A stretch of 41,351 nt of DNA from Oerskovia rustica (GCF_014836555.1 NZ_JACSQQ010000006.1:11410-52760), one strand, 5' to 3'. Positions 1 through 9,018 are shown, counted from the stretch's first letter. Translations and numbers: made by a program. The notes: generated by a model not told the origin, from the sequence alone.

Positions 1-77
1 GGGGCGCCCCCGTCGGGCTGCGTCGTGGTGCCGTGCGCGAGGGGCTGTTGCGCGGGCCCTCTATCTCGCGAGACCGG
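1..77. other. Window edge, no gene seen
   Basis: This short stretch lies downstream of the kinase gene, which is read leftward. I see no coding signal or terminator that I can defend here. Confidence 0.4.
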
Positions 78-2216
78 TCAGAAGACGTTGATGACGATCG
101 TCGACCCCTTGGGCGCGGTCTTGCCCGCGCCTCCCGCCGGGTCCTGCGCGTAGACGATGTTGAGCGGGCTGATGCCCTGGGGGTGCCGGATCTCGACCGC
201 GAACCCGGCGTCCTTGAGCATCTTCTCGGCCTCGGTGACGTTGCGGCCGTAGGTGTTCGGGATCTCGACGAGCGGCGGGCCGAGCGAGACGACGAGCGCG
301 ACCTTGTCGCCCCGGTGCCCCTCCGTGCCGTTCTCCGGGGTCTGGCTGATGACGAGGCCCGCGGCGACCGTCTCGGAGTAGTCGTCGGTCGAGCTCGGGT
401 CCAGCCCCAGGTCCGTGAGGGCCGTGAGCGCGGCGTCCTTCCCGAGGCCCACGACCTGCGGGATCGTCACCGGGGCGGGGCCCTGCGAGACCGTCAGCAC
501 GGGGACCGTCGAGTGCGGCACCGAGGTGCCCTCGGCCTCGGAGACGCTGACCACGGTCCCGGCAGGGACGGTGTCGCTGTAGGCCTCGACGGGGTCCCCG
601 ACCGTGAAGCCGGCGTCCTTCAGCGCCTCGGTGGCCTCCTCTGCGGGCTTGCCGACCAGCCCGGTGGGGATCTCGATCATCTTGACGCCGAGCGAGACCA
701 GGAGGTGCACCTCGCCGTCCTTGCGGACCTTCTCTCCCGCACCAGGATCGGTCGAGATGACCGTCCCGGCGGCGAAGGTGTCGTCGTAGGCCTCGGTCAC
801 GTCGCTGCGCAGGTCGACCGCGGCGAGGGTCTGCTCGGCCCCGGCCTGCGGGGCACCGACCAGGCCGCCGGGCACGATGGTGTAGGCGCCCGGGCCGCTG
901 AGGAACCACCAGGAGGCACCGGTGAGGGCACCTGCGAGCAGCACGACGATCGCGAGGCCCCACCACCAGGCGCGGCGGCGACGCCCCGCGCGACGGAGCA
1001 CCTCGTCCTCCGGCCCGTCCTCGGAGCCGGGCGCGTCGCCGTGCGCGGCGACCGTGGCGCGGTCGAGCGCCAGGGTGTGCTGCGTGCCGGCGCGATCGGT
1101 GGGCTGGGTGGCGCCCTCGCCGCGGGTCGCCCACAGGCCCGGGAGTGCGGTCGTGGGGGTCGAGTCCGGGGCCGTCGGCGGGGCCGGTGTCCCGGTGGTG
1201 CCCGACGGCGTGTCACCGGGCCTGGCGAGCGCTCCCGCGAGGGCGGCGGTCGCGACCCCGAGCACGGCCGTGTCGGGCGAGCCGGTGCTGGGGGCGGGCT
1301 CCGCACCCGACGCCGCCGCGGTACGGGTCGGGTGCGACGAGCGCCCCTCGAGGGCGGCGGGGTCGAGAGCCTGCCGGGTCTGGCGGACCAGCGCGAGGGC
1401 CGCCGACGCGTCGACCGGCCGGTCCTCGGGCGACCGGGCGGCGAGCGCGCACACGAGGACGTCGACCTCGGCGGGGATCCAGGGCTCGACGTCGGACGGT
1501 GCCGGGACGTCGGAGTTGACGTGCTGGAAGGCGACCTGCAGGGGAGTCTCGCCCGTGAAGGGGTGGCGCCCGGTGAGCATCTCGTACGCGAGCACCCCCA
1601 CGGAGTACACGTCGGTGCGCGCGTCGCAACGTCCCGACGTGATGAGCTCGGGTCCGAGGTATGCCACGGTGCCGAGGATGGTGCTCGTCGCGGTCGACGC
1701 GCCCTCGCTCACGGCGCGGGCGAGACCGAAGTCCGCGACCTTGACCCGCCCCGACTCGTCGAGGAGGACGTTCTCCGGCTTGACGTCACGATGGACCAGA
1801 CCCTTGCGGTGGGCCGCGGCGAGCGCGTCCAGGATCTCCTCGAGCAGGTCGAGCGTCCGCCCCACGCTGAGCGAGCCCTCGTCCTGCAGGACGTGGCGGA
1901 GGTTCGTGCCGGGCACGTACTCCATGGTCAGGTAGCTGGTCTCGCCGTCGACCCCCTGGTCGAACACGGCGACCACCCCGGGGTGGGCCAGGCGCGCCGC
2001 GGCGCGCGCCTCGCGCCGGAAGCGCGCGACGAACTCGCCGCCGTCGGTGCCCTCCGCGAGGTGCGGGTGCATGACCTTGAGCGCGACCTCGCGGTCGAGG
2101 CGCCGGTCCACCGCGAGGTACACGGTCGCCATGCCGCCCCGGGCGATCCTGGACACGACGTGGTACCGCCCGTCGACCAGGCGGCCAACGAACGGATCAG
2201 ACGTCACAGTTGCCAC
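78..2216 (-). CDS. pknL: Membrane Ser/Thr protein kinase with PASTA repeats (PknL/PknB type)
   Basis: This 712-aa Hanks-type kinase would phosphorylate Ser/Thr residues on cytoplasmic partners and sense peptidoglycan or lipid II outside the cell. The kinase domain (about residues 18-280) shows the glycine loop IARGGMATVY, the lysine in VALKVM, the catalytic loop HRDVKPEN and DFGLA. A Pro/Ala/Thr-rich linker follows, then one membrane segment near residues 418-440 (WWWGLAIVVLLAGALTG) and about four PASTA repeats to the end. The GTG start at 2216 lies 6 nt after a TAGACT box, which suggests a leaderless mRNA. The next gene, divergent, is an Rv2175c homologue, and a polyprenyl synthase follows. 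This matches the M. tuberculosis pknL (Rv2176)-Rv2175c-idsA2 order, so I call it pknL-like. Mycobacterial PknL, as I recall, lacks the PASTA tail present here. Confidence 0.93.
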   Translation of the reverse strand: MATVTSDPFVGRLVDGRYHVVSRIARGGMATVYLAVDRRLDREVALKVMHPHLAEGTDGGEFVARFRREARAAARLAHPGVVAVFDQGVDGETSYLTMEYVPGTNLRHVLQDEGSLSVGRTLDLLEEILDALAAAHRKGLVHRDVKPENVLLDESGRVKVADFGLARAVSEGASTATSTILGTVAYLGPELITSGRCDARTDVYSVGVLAYEMLTGRHPFTGETPLQVAFQHVNSDVPAPSDVEPWIPAEVDVLVCALAARSPEDRPVDASAALALVRQTRQALDPAALEGRSSHPTRTAAASGAEPAPSTGSPDTAVLGVATAALAGALARPGDTPSGTTGTPAPPTAPDSTPTTALPGLWATRGEGATQPTDRAGTQHTLALDRATVAAHGDAPGSEDGPEDEVLRRAGRRRRAWWWGLAIVVLLAGALTGASWWFLSGPGAYTIVPGGLVGAPQAGAEQTLAAVDLRSDVTEAYDDTFAAGTVISTDPGAGEKVRKDGEVHLLVSLGVKMIEIPTGLVGKPAEEATEALKDAGFTVGDPVEAYSDTVPAGTVVSVSEAEGTSVPHSTVPVLTVSQGPAPVTIPQVVGLGKDAALTALTDLGLDPSSTDDYSETVAAGLVISQTPENGTEGHRGDKVALVVSLGPPLVEIPNTYGRNVTEAEKMLKDAGFAVEIRHPQGISPLNIVYAQDPAGGAGKTAPKGSTIVINVF

Positions 2217-2342
2217 GTCGGAAGTCTAGGCGTCCCGGAGCGCGGAACCGGTGAGGTCGTGCCCGGACCGCGTGCGGGTCGTGCGGACGGATCGTGACGG
2301 TGCCCGGCGGGCGCGAGCTCGCGCGCCACGTACGCTTGACCC
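2217..2342. promoter_or_regulatory. Divergent promoters for the kinase and Rv2175c-type genes
   Basis: The minus strand has TAGACT (2228-2223) ending 6 nt before the kinase GTG. The plus strand has TACGCT (2331-2336) ending 6 nt before the GTG at 2343. Both spacings fit actinobacterial leaderless transcripts. I see no clear -35 boxes. Confidence 0.5.
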
Positions 2343-2762
2343 GTGACTTCCGTGACTGACCTCGAGCAGCTCGTGACCGAGTGGCTGACCCTTCCCGACC
2401 TCGCCGAGGTGCTCGGCACCGACATGACCCAGGCCCGCAAGATCGCCCAGGACAGGCGTGTGGTCGGCGTCAAGCGCGGCGAGCGCTCCTCGTTCCAGAT
2501 CCCCGCGGCGTTCGTCGTCCCGGCGCACCTGGCCAACCCGGCCAATGCCAAGCCCGCCCCCGAGAACCCCGACGAGGGCCGCCAGGTGGTCCTCATGTCG
2601 CTCCAGGGCACGATCGCCCTGCTCACCGACTTCGGGTACTCGGACGTCGAGATCCTGGAGTGGCTCTTCTCGCCCGACGAGGCGCTCGGGTCCACGCCCA
2701 TGGCCGCGCTGCGCGCCGGACGCAAGGCAGAGGTGCGGCGCGTCGCGCAGGCGCTGCTCTGA
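2343..2762 (+). CDS. Rv2175c-family DNA-binding protein
   Basis: This is a 139-aa protein. Residues about 1-65 read as a winged helix/excisionase-like DNA-binding domain (LTLPDLAEVLGTDMTQARKI, then an RRVVGVKRG wing). Residues about 80-139 match the conserved C-terminal domain of Rv2175c (GTIALLTDFGYSDVEILEWL). In M. tuberculosis, Rv2175c is a DNA-binding protein phosphorylated by the neighbouring kinase PknL. The same divergent arrangement is present here, so kinase-substrate pairing is a reasonable inference. The GTG at 2343 is favoured because of the TACGCT box 6 nt upstream; a second in-frame GTG at 2352 is possible. A strong bidirectional hairpin follows the gene. Confidence 0.85.
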   Translation: MTSVTDLEQLVTEWLTLPDLAEVLGTDMTQARKIAQDRRVVGVKRGERSSFQIPAAFVVPAHLANPANAKPAPENPDEGRQVVLMSLQGTIALLTDFGYSDVEILEWLFSPDEALGSTPMAALRAGRKAEVRRVAQALL

Positions 2763-2775
2763 CACCGTCTCCGCA

Positions 2776-2816
2776 CTGACGGGCACGGCCCCCCACCGGG
2801 GCGCCGTGCCGGTCAG
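2776..2816. terminator. Bidirectional hairpin terminator between convergent genes
   Basis: A 14-bp stem with one mismatch (CTGACGGGCACGGC pairing with GCCGTGCCGGTCAG) closes a GC-rich loop. It lies between the convergent Rv2175c-type gene and the polyprenyl synthase and overlaps the latter's stop codon (2813-2815). No long U-tract is present, as is usual in high-GC actinomycetes. Confidence 0.65.
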
Positions 2817-3937
2817 GCCGAGCGCTGGACCGCGGCGCGCGCGAGCTCCGCGACCATCTCCGTGCCGGGTGAGGCCAGGCCCGCCGCGTCGAGCGCGGTG
2901 AAGGCCTCGTCCGTGAGGTCCGCGATGAGCTGCTCGACCGCGTCCACGGCCCCCGTCTCGACCAGCAGCCCCCGCAGGTTCTCGACCGCGTCCTGGTCCA
3001 GGTCGGGGTTCCCGAGGGAATCCAGGAGGAACGCGCTCTGCGTCGGGGTCGCGGTGCGCAGGGCCCGGGACACGAGGACCGTGCGCTTGCCCTCGCGCAG
3101 GTCGTCGCCCGCAGGCTTGCCCGTGACGGACGGGTCGCCGTAGACCCCCAGCACGTCGTCGCGGAGCTGGAACGCCTCGCCGAGCGGCAGACCGTACGAC
3201 GGGACGGCAGCGAGGGCCTCCTCCGGGGCTCCGGCGAGCGCCGCACCGAGCGCGAGGGGGTGCTCGACGCTGTACCGGGCGGACTTCGAGCGGATCACGG
3301 CGCGCGCCCGGGCCTCGTCGGCGTCGAGGTCCGTGCCCCACGGCACGGCCTGGGCCAGCACGTCGAGGTACTGGCCGACGGTCACCTCGGTCTGCATGTC
3401 GTCGAACAGCGTGCGCGTGCGCAGCGCGACGTCCTCGGGAAGGTCGACGAGCCCCCTGCGGATCTCGGCCTGGCTCGCGATGAGGCACAGGTCGCCGAGC
3501 AGGATCGCGCTCGACGAGCCGTACTGCACGTCGCTGCCCGACCAGCCGGCCGCGCGGTGGTGGCTCGCGAACGCGCGGTGCGCCGCCGGGCGGCCGCGGC
3601 GGGTGTCCGAGTTGTCCATGACGTCGTCGTGGAACAGGGCTGCGGCCTGGAACAGCTCGAGCGCCGCACCCGTACGCACGGCGGCTGTCCGCCGCCCGTC
3701 GTCGACGTGTCCGCCGTGGGCACGCCAGGACCAGTAGCAGAACGCGGCACGCAGGCGCTTGCCTCCCGTGAGGAGGGCGGCGGTCGCCTCGGCCAGCGGC
3801 GCGGCGTCCTCGCTGATGGCGGCGAGACGGACCCGTTGGTCCTCGAGGAAGGCGCCGAGCGCGGCGTCCACGTCGGGGCGGAGGTTCTCACGGTCGACCG
3901 GCAGGGACGGAGCGGGCGCGGTGGCGTCGGCAGGCAT
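2813..3937 (-). CDS. idsA: Polyprenyl (geranylgeranyl-type) diphosphate synthase
   Basis: This 374-aa all-trans prenyltransferase adds isopentenyl diphosphate units to an allylic diphosphate to make C15-C20 or longer chains for quinones, carotenoids or lipid carriers. The first aspartate-rich motif is visible as FHDDVMDNSDTRRG. The second is QLRDDVLGVYGDP, in which the usual last Asp is Gly, as in many actinobacterial members. KPAGDDLREGKRT is the conserved downstream motif. The length is normal for the family. The ATG at 3937 follows TAGGCT by 6 nt, suggesting a leaderless transcript. Its place beside pknL and Rv2175c parallels idsA2 of mycobacteria. Product chain length cannot be told from the sequence. 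Confidence 0.93.
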   Translation of the reverse strand: MPADATAPAPSLPVDRENLRPDVDAALGAFLEDQRVRLAAISEDAAPLAEATAALLTGGKRLRAAFCYWSWRAHGGHVDDGRRTAAVRTGAALELFQAAALFHDDVMDNSDTRRGRPAAHRAFASHHRAAGWSGSDVQYGSSSAILLGDLCLIASQAEIRRGLVDLPEDVALRTRTLFDDMQTEVTVGQYLDVLAQAVPWGTDLDADEARARAVIRSKSARYSVEHPLALGAALAGAPEEALAAVPSYGLPLGEAFQLRDDVLGVYGDPSVTGKPAGDDLREGKRTVLVSRALRTATPTQSAFLLDSLGNPDLDQDAVENLRGLLVETGAVDAVEQLIADLTDEAFTALDAAGLASPGTEMVAELARAAVQRSA

Positions 3938-3951
3938 GAGGGCAGCCTAGG

Positions 3952-4545
3952 TCACGCGGGCGGGAGGACCTGGCCGCTGATCGTGACCAGGCGGGCGACG
4001 GTCGTGTCGAGGACCCCGACGGACAGCGTCTCGGTCGCCCCGTCGGGCGTCGCCCGGTTGAAGGCCGCCTGGCCGCTGAGACCGCCGGGGACGCTCCCGG
4101 GCAGGGCTGCGAACCCCGCGGCCGTCATCGACGTGGTGTAGAAGTCCAGGACCTCCTGGACGGTCCCGGGGGAGGAGAGGTTCAGCGTCACCTGGCGAAG
4201 CGGGACGCCCTCGACGTCGGTCGCCGAGCTCGCCAGGACGTCTGCGTCCGGCGGGACGGGGACGACGTCGGCAGGGAAGCCGGCGACGAGGGACCCGGCG
4301 ACCGAGGAGTCGTCGAACGTCGGCATCGACGCCTCGGGACCGGGAACCCCGTCGACAGGGAGGGCTCCGTCGTCCGAGGAGGGAGCTTCGGCCCCGGGGC
4401 CGGGTTCCGGCCGGTCGGCGGGGGTCGTGCAGCCCGCCAGCGCACCGGCCAGGAGGCAGACCGAGACGACGAGGACCGGTGCCGGACGGCGGCGACCGGA
4501 CGGTGTCCCGGGGAAAGTCTCGGGGAAAGGTGAAGAGCGACGCAC
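3952..4545 (-). CDS. Putative secreted lipoprotein of unknown function
   Basis: The protein is 197 aa from the GTG at 4545, which lies 6 nt after TACGGT. The N-terminus is basic, followed by a hydrophobic stretch and a lipobox (SVCLLAGALAGC), so it should be lipid-anchored after cleavage before Cys. A Pro/Asp/Ser-rich, low-complexity linker leads to a folded region of about 120 residues (from MPTFDDSSVAGSLVAGFP to the end). This region contains TVQEVLDFYTTSMTAAGF, a pattern I associate with small periplasmic/secreted domains that act on a hydrophobic ligand, but I cannot name the family. A longer upstream reading frame exists on this strand, but it would run antisense through the DUF4192 gene and lose the signal peptide. 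Confidence 0.72.
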   Translation of the reverse strand: MRRSSPFPETFPGTPSGRRRPAPVLVVSVCLLAGALAGCTTPADRPEPGPGAEAPSSDDGALPVDGVPGPEASMPTFDDSSVAGSLVAGFPADVVPVPPDADVLASSATDVEGVPLRQVTLNLSSPGTVQEVLDFYTTSMTAAGFAALPGSVPGGLSGQAAFNRATPDGATETLSVGVLDTTVARLVTISGQVLPPA

Positions 4546-4656
4546 CCCCACACCGTAGTCAGTGCGCGGCACGGAGCCCGACCACAGTCCATCCCGCCGT
4601 CCACAGGACCGCCGTCCCGTCCCCGCACGCGCTGCGACGGCGCTGGGATGGGCCGC

Positions 4657-5844
4657 ATGACAACGACGATCCGGGCCCGCGGGCCACGAGAGCTCCTCGC
4701 GTACATCCCGTTCCGCCTCGGCTACCGCCCGCAGGACAGCGGCGTCCTGGTCAGCCTGCGCACGTCCCGCGGCCGGGTCGGGCTCGTCGCGCGCGTGGAC
4801 CTCGACGACCTGGCCGACCTCGAGCACGGACCCCAGGTGGCGCGCACCCTCGTGTCGCACCTCTCCTCGGACGGCGCCGCCCGCGCGGTCCTCGTGCTCT
4901 ACGCCGACGTCGACCTGCGCGCAGGCGGGGCGCCCGCCGCTCGCGAGCGTGCCGCCGTCGAGCACTGGACCGAGGCCGCCGAGGGCCATCTCGGCGAGCC
5001 CGAGGTCTGGGTCGTCTCTGCGACGGGCTACCACGGCGCCGACTGCCAGGACGAGACGTGCTGCCCTCCCGGAGGGCGCCCGCTCGCGGACCTCGAGGCG
5101 ACCGAGGTGGGCGCGCACATGGTCCTCGCCGGGGCCACCGTCGCGCCGAGCCGGGCGCAGGCGACGTCGATACCGGTGCTCGACGCCGTGCTCCGCCGCA
5201 AGGCCTCCCGGGCCGCGAACCGTTGGCGGGCCCGGCGGGACGCCGCGCAGGCCACGCACGACCACGAAGGGCTCACGGCGTGGCGACGGGAAGGTCTCGC
5301 CGCCTGGCGTGCCGCGACCGGGGTGGTCGAGCAGGCGCACCGCAGCATCGAGGAGGGTGCTCGGGCCCCGCTCCCCGCCGCCGTGCCGGCCACCGTCCTC
5401 GGACGCCTCGAGGTCGCGCTCGAGAGCGTCCCCGTGCGGGACGCGGTGCTGCTCGCGTTCGTCGCCGGCAACGACGAGCTCGCCGCGCTCACCGCCACGG
5501 CGGTCGCGGACGAACAGGTCGGGACGGGGACCGCGGCGGCGCTCGCGGCCGTCGTGGACCCCGACTCGGGGCTGCCGCCCGACCCCCTTCGGGCGCGGTG
5601 CGCCCGTGAGGTCCTCGAGGCGGTCGCAGGGGCCGGGCGGCGCGGGGCGCAGGCGCCCGCCCTGACGCTCCTGGCGCTCCTCGCGTGGTGGGACGGCGAC
5701 GGCGTGCTCGCGACCGACAGGCTCGCGGCGGCGCTCGACGCGGACCCGTCCTACCAGCTGGCGCTCCTTCTCGAGCGGGCGCTCGACGCGGGGCTCGCGC
5801 CGGGATGGGCTCGGCAGCAGGGTCGCGCGGGACGGGCGACGTGA
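4657..5844 (+). CDS. DUF4192 family protein
   Basis: The protein is 395 aa from the ATG at 4657. The N-terminus IRARGPRELLAYIPFRLGY followed by PQDSGVLVSLR, and then GLVARVDL and AVLVLYADVDL, match DUF4192, a family nearly confined to Actinobacteria and of unknown function. The C-terminal part is rich in Ala and helical (AALTATAVADEQV; LLALLAWWDGDGVLATDRL), the latter resembling the usual end of the family. An ATG nine bases upstream (4648) is also in frame. GGGATGG just before 4657 may serve as a ribosome site. The gene is divergent from the lipoprotein gene. Confidence 0.87.
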   Translation: MTTTIRARGPRELLAYIPFRLGYRPQDSGVLVSLRTSRGRVGLVARVDLDDLADLEHGPQVARTLVSHLSSDGAARAVLVLYADVDLRAGGAPAARERAAVEHWTEAAEGHLGEPEVWVVSATGYHGADCQDETCCPPGGRPLADLEATEVGAHMVLAGATVAPSRAQATSIPVLDAVLRRKASRAANRWRARRDAAQATHDHEGLTAWRREGLAAWRAATGVVEQAHRSIEEGARAPLPAAVPATVLGRLEVALESVPVRDAVLLAFVAGNDELAALTATAVADEQVGTGTAAALAAVVDPDSGLPPDPLRARCAREVLEAVAGAGRRGAQAPALTLLALLAWWDGDGVLATDRLAAALDADPSYQLALLLERALDAGLAPGWARQQGRAGRAT

Positions 5845-5960
5845 GGATCAGGGGCGGTTCCGGTACCGTCGCACGTGCCGGGGTGGTCCCGGATCGCGGC
5901 CCGAGCGCCACCCGCTCCACGCGCGCCAGCAGGCATGCCCAGGCATGACGGAGGAATCCC

Positions 5961-6356
5961 ATGACAGTCGTTGTCGGTTACCTGTCCACCCCCGAGGGGC
6001 GCGAGGCGCTCGCGACCGCGGTCGGCGAGGCGATCGCACGTCGGAGCGAGCTCCTGGTGGTCGTGAGCGACAAGGGCGGGCACACGACTCCCGAGCAGGC
6101 CGGCGAGCGGAGCGAGGACATCGCCCGGATCATCGCCCCTCTCGACGCCGCGGGCCTGGAGCACCGGGTCGTCGCGGGCACGGGCGAGGTCGCAGAGGAT
6201 CTCGTCGGCACGGCCGAGACGAACCAGGCCGAGCTCATCGTGATCGGCCTGCGGCGGCGCAGCCCCGTCGGCAAGCTCATCCTCGGCTCCAACGCGCAGC
6301 GCATCCTGCTCGACGCCCCCTGCCCCGTCCTCGCGGTCAAGCCAGACCGGTCCTGA
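5961..6356 (+). CDS. Universal stress protein (UspA family)
   Basis: This is a 131-aa single-domain Usp. It starts with the beta strand MTVVVGYLSTPEG and ends with the nucleotide-binding signature GLRRRSPVGKLILGSNAQRI, which fits G-2x-G-9x-G-(S/N), then CPVLAVKP. Such proteins bind ATP and help cells survive starvation or stress. A good ribosome site (GGAGGAAT) precedes the ATG, in contrast to the leaderless-looking neighbours. The gene stands alone between DUF4192 and the sigma factor. Confidence 0.92.
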   Translation: MTVVVGYLSTPEGREALATAVGEAIARRSELLVVVSDKGGHTTPEQAGERSEDIARIIAPLDAAGLEHRVVAGTGEVAEDLVGTAETNQAELIVIGLRRRSPVGKLILGSNAQRILLDAPCPVLAVKPDRS

Positions 6357-6772
6357 CACGAAGGGCCGGTCGAGGAGCGGCCGACCTGACCGTGGACGCA
6401 CCACAGAGGCGTGGCGTGGACAGGAGAACCGCCGAGCGCTGACCGAGAAGCGGGAGCGGTCCGGCCGCGACCCGGCCGGGCGGTGTGTCCCGGTCTGCCC
6501 CGGTGTGCGTCGACGGCGGCGTGGTGAGGGCCGCGTGGTGTGACGCGACCCCCAGCGGAGGGAATCTTCGGCGCGGACGAGGCGTTGACCAGGGGACGAC
6601 ATCCAGCGGAGTGGACGTGTGCAGGCCCGTCGGCGGCGACTCACCCGTGTCGGAACTTCTTCCCCGGCGACCGTTGACGGATCGGCCGGTACAATATAGG
6701 TGTCCGCTCATGATCCGAGAGTCCTCCGATCTCCCGGGCACGCCCCTCCAGTGATTGCCGAAAGGTCGGTTT
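6357..6772 (+). promoter_or_regulatory. Long leader and promoter region of the primary sigma factor
   Basis: This 416-bp gap has no convincing gene. Near its end GGAAC (6652-6656) and GTT (6673-6675) are 16 bp apart, matching the SigH/SigR thiol-stress promoter form. TTGACG (6674-6679) is followed 15 bp later by TATAGG (6695-6700), a fair housekeeping promoter that overlaps it. Transcription would begin around 6705, giving a leader of about 65 nt. GAAAGG (6760-6765) is the ribosome site for the GTG at 6773. A small GC hairpin (CCGGCC / GGCCGG, near 6460-6480) may end the usp transcript. Confidence 0.5.
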
Positions 6773-8335
6773 GTGGCGCCCTCTTCACAGAACCCCGCTC
6801 TCCCGCACGAGTTCGAACACCCCGCCCTGCAGGAGCTCCTGCGCAAGGGGAGTGAGAACGGTCGGGTCGACGCCGAGAGCTTCCGCAACGCCTGCGAGAG
6901 CGCGACGATCGGCGACCCCAAGCGACTGAAGGCCGTGCTCCGTGCACTGGCCGGTGCCGGTGTCGAGGTCGAGATCCCCGTCGCGACGAAGGTCGCCGCG
7001 GCCACCTCGTCGCGTTCCACGACGACGTCGCGAGCCGTGAAGCCCGCGACCAAGAAGGCGACGACCCCGCGAGCGAGCGCCGTCACGACGACGCGCACCG
7101 CGGCGGCCACCGAGACGGTCGACGCCCCCGAGGCGGCTTCCGCCGAGGACGCCGCACCTGCCGCCAAGGCTCCCGCGACCCGCAAGCGCGCCGCGACCGC
7201 CAAGACCGCTGCTCCCAAGGCCGCCGCCACGCGCAAGAAGCGCGGCGCCAAGGACGACGAGGACACCGACGAGGTCGTGGTCGAGGACCTGGTCGAGTCC
7301 GACGAGGAGACCGAGACCGCAGCCCCCGCGGCCAAGCCGGGCGAGGAGCCCGACGAGTCGCGCGGCTTCGTGTACTCCGACGCGGACGACGACGACGCCC
7401 CGGCCCAGCAGGTCGTGACCGCGGGCGCCACCGCGGACCCGGTCAAGGACTACCTCAAGCAGATCGGCAAGGTCGCGCTGCTGAACGCCGAGCAGGAGGT
7501 CGAGCTCGCCAAGCGCATCGAGGCCGGCCTGTTCGCCGAGGAGCGTCTGGGGTCGGGCGACACGTTCGAGCCCAAGCTGCGCCGTGAGCTCGAGTGGATC
7601 TCCTCGGACGGGCGCCGGGCGAAGAACCACCTGCTCGAGGCCAACCTGCGTCTGGTCGTCTCGCTCGCCAAGCGCTACACGGGTCGCGGCATGCTGTTCC
7701 TGGACCTGATCCAGGAGGGCAACCTCGGTCTGATCCGTGCGGTCGAGAAGTTCGACTACACCAAGGGCTACAAGTTCTCGACGTACGCGACGTGGTGGAT
7801 CCGTCAGGCCATCACGCGTGCCATGGCCGACCAGGCCCGCACCATCCGTATCCCGGTGCACATGGTCGAGGTCATCAACAAGCTGGCCCGCGTGCAGCGC
7901 CAGATGCTCCAGGACCTGGGCCGCGAGCCCACCCCGGAGGAGCTCGCCAAGGAGCTCGACATGACCCCGGAGAAGGTCGTCGAGGTCCAGAAGTACGGCC
8001 GCGAGCCCATCTCGCTGCACACGCCGCTCGGTGAGGACGGTGACAGCGAGTTCGGTGACCTCATCGAGGACTCCGAAGCCGTCGTCCCCGCGGACGCCGT
8101 GAGCTTCACGCTGCTCCAGGAGCAGCTGCACCAGGTCCTCGACACGCTCTCCGAGCGTGAGGCCGGCGTGGTCTCGATGCGCTTCGGCCTGAGCGACGGG
8201 CAGCCCAAGACGCTCGACGAGATCGGCAAGGTCTACGGCGTGACGCGTGAGCGCATCCGTCAGATCGAGTCCAAGACCATGTCGAAGCTGCGTCACCCGA
8301 GCCGCTCGCAGGTCCTGCGCGACTACCTGGACTGA
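6773..8335 (+). CDS. sigA: Principal RNA polymerase sigma factor (RpoD/HrdB/SigA)
   Basis: This 520-aa sigma-70 directs RNA polymerase to housekeeping promoters. The N-terminal 210 residues are a Lys/Ala/Thr-rich and then acidic extension typical of actinobacterial SigA. Region 1.2 begins at [15 protein letters not shown]. Region 2 has [20 protein letters not shown] and [20 protein letters not shown]. Region 3 has [15 protein letters not shown]. Region 4.2 has [21 protein letters not shown] chose the GTG at 6773 because AAAGG lies 7 nt upstream; a TTG at 6755 would add six residues and has no ribosome site. A strong terminator follows directly. Confidence 0.97.
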   Translation: MAPSSQNPALPHEFEHPALQELLRKGSENGRVDAESFRNACESATIGDPKRLKAVLRALAGAGVEVEIPVATKVAAATSSRSTTTSRAVKPATKKATTPRASAVTTTRTAAATETVDAPEAASAEDAAPAAKAPATRKRAATAKTAAPKAAATRKKRGAKDDEDTDEVVVEDLVESDEETETAAPAAKPGEEPDESRGFVYSDADDDDAPAQQVVTAGATADPVKDYLKQIGKVALLNAEQEVELAKRIEAGLFAEERLGSGDTFEPKLRRELEWISSDGRRAKNHLLEANLRLVVSLAKRYTGRGMLFLDLIQEGNLGLIRAVEKFDYTKGYKFSTYATWWIRQAITRAMADQARTIRIPVHMVEVINKLARVQRQMLQDLGREPTPEELAKELDMTPEKVVEVQKYGREPISLHTPLGEDGDSEFGDLIEDSEAVVPADAVSFTLLQEQLHQVLDTLSEREAGVVSMRFGLSDGQPKTLDEIGKVYGVTRERIRQIESKTMSKLRHPSRSQVLRDYLD

Positions 8336-8358
8336 CCGGTCCGCTCTGCCACGGCCAG

Positions 8359-8387
8359 AGGCCCGCACCCCGACGGGGTGCGGGCCT
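8359..8387 (+). terminator. Rho-independent terminator of the sigma factor gene
   Basis: AGGCCCGCACCCC pairs perfectly with GGGGTGCGGGCCT across a 3-nt loop, and TTTGT follows. This is the strongest terminator in the window. Confidence 0.9.
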
Positions 8388-8573
8388 TTGTCGTCTCCCT
8401 GAAGTCGGCGCTCGATGGCGACGTGGGTCCCGGGGGTGCGCGGCGCCGTCGGGCAGGGGAGCGGTGGCGATGCGACGCGAGGGGGTCGCGGTGTCGGGTG
8501 TGCGGCGTCGCCCGCCCGACGGGCGGCGCACCGGTTCCGTGATGCGTCTCGCCGCGGAGAGACGGGGACGAAA

Positions 8574-8608
8574 GAACCCCGGCCGGTGACGAGCACCGGT
8601 CGGGGTTC
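8574..8608 (-). terminator. Terminator of the DUF7455 gene
   Basis: GAACCCCGGCCGGTG pairs with CACCGGTCGGGGTTC (one mismatch in 15). On the minus strand the stem is followed by TTTCG, so it ends leftward transcription from the DUF7455 gene, whose stop codon is 38 bp upstream. Confidence 0.75.
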
Positions 8609-8645
8609 AGGAGTGCGGCGCGCTACGAGTGCGCGCCGGGTCTTG

Positions 8646-8852
8646 TCAGCGGGCGCCGTGCTCTGCGAGCAGGCGGTCGGTCTCGTCCTGGACGTGCGTG
8701 GCGATGTCTGCGAAAGCAGCGGCGTGCGCGCGTGCGTGGTGGGCGCAGAAGAGCAGCTCCCCACTGGGCATGGTCACGCGCACGTAGGCCTGAGCGCCGC
8801 AGCGGTCGCAACGGTCGGCCACGGTCAGCGATGGAGTCGTCGTAGCAGTCAC
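8646..8852 (-). CDS. DUF7455 zinc-ribbon-like small protein
   Basis: This 68-aa protein has a CxxC pair (DRCDRCGAQAYV) and a C-x2-H-H-x3-H cluster (FCAHHARAH), which together could bind one zinc. The C-terminal half is helical. It matches the small DUF7455 proteins often found beside the principal sigma factor and topoisomerase genes of Actinobacteria; the function is unknown. The GTG start at 8852 lies 6 nt after TTACAT. A terminator follows the stop. Confidence 0.82.
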   Translation of the reverse strand: MTATTTPSLTVADRCDRCGAQAYVRVTMPSGELLFCAHHARAHAAAFADIATHVQDETDRLLAEHGAR

Positions 8853-9018
8853 GTGACCATGTAATCACCTCGGGGCGCATTCCTCGTACCGAAAAGGCCC
8901 GGGTTCGCTACCCGCGTAGCCGCGCGGTTCCGGGAATACGTCGGGATCGTGTGGAGGTCCGGCCCGGTGCGGCCAGGCTGACCGATCCTGTGGGTGGCAG
9001 CGTCTAGGCTTTCCCTTC

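Larger units (their letters stand above)
8336..8645. other. Intergenic gap holding two terminators
   Basis: Apart from the two hairpins listed separately, this 310-bp gap between the convergent sigma factor and DUF7455 genes shows no gene that I can support. Confidence 0.5.

Noticed and set aside
33-2297. Long plus-strand open frame of 754 codons opposite the kinase
   Set aside because: It is rich in Arg, Asp, Gly and Val with no domain, and lies antisense to a gene with all kinase and PASTA motifs; high GC produces such shadows.
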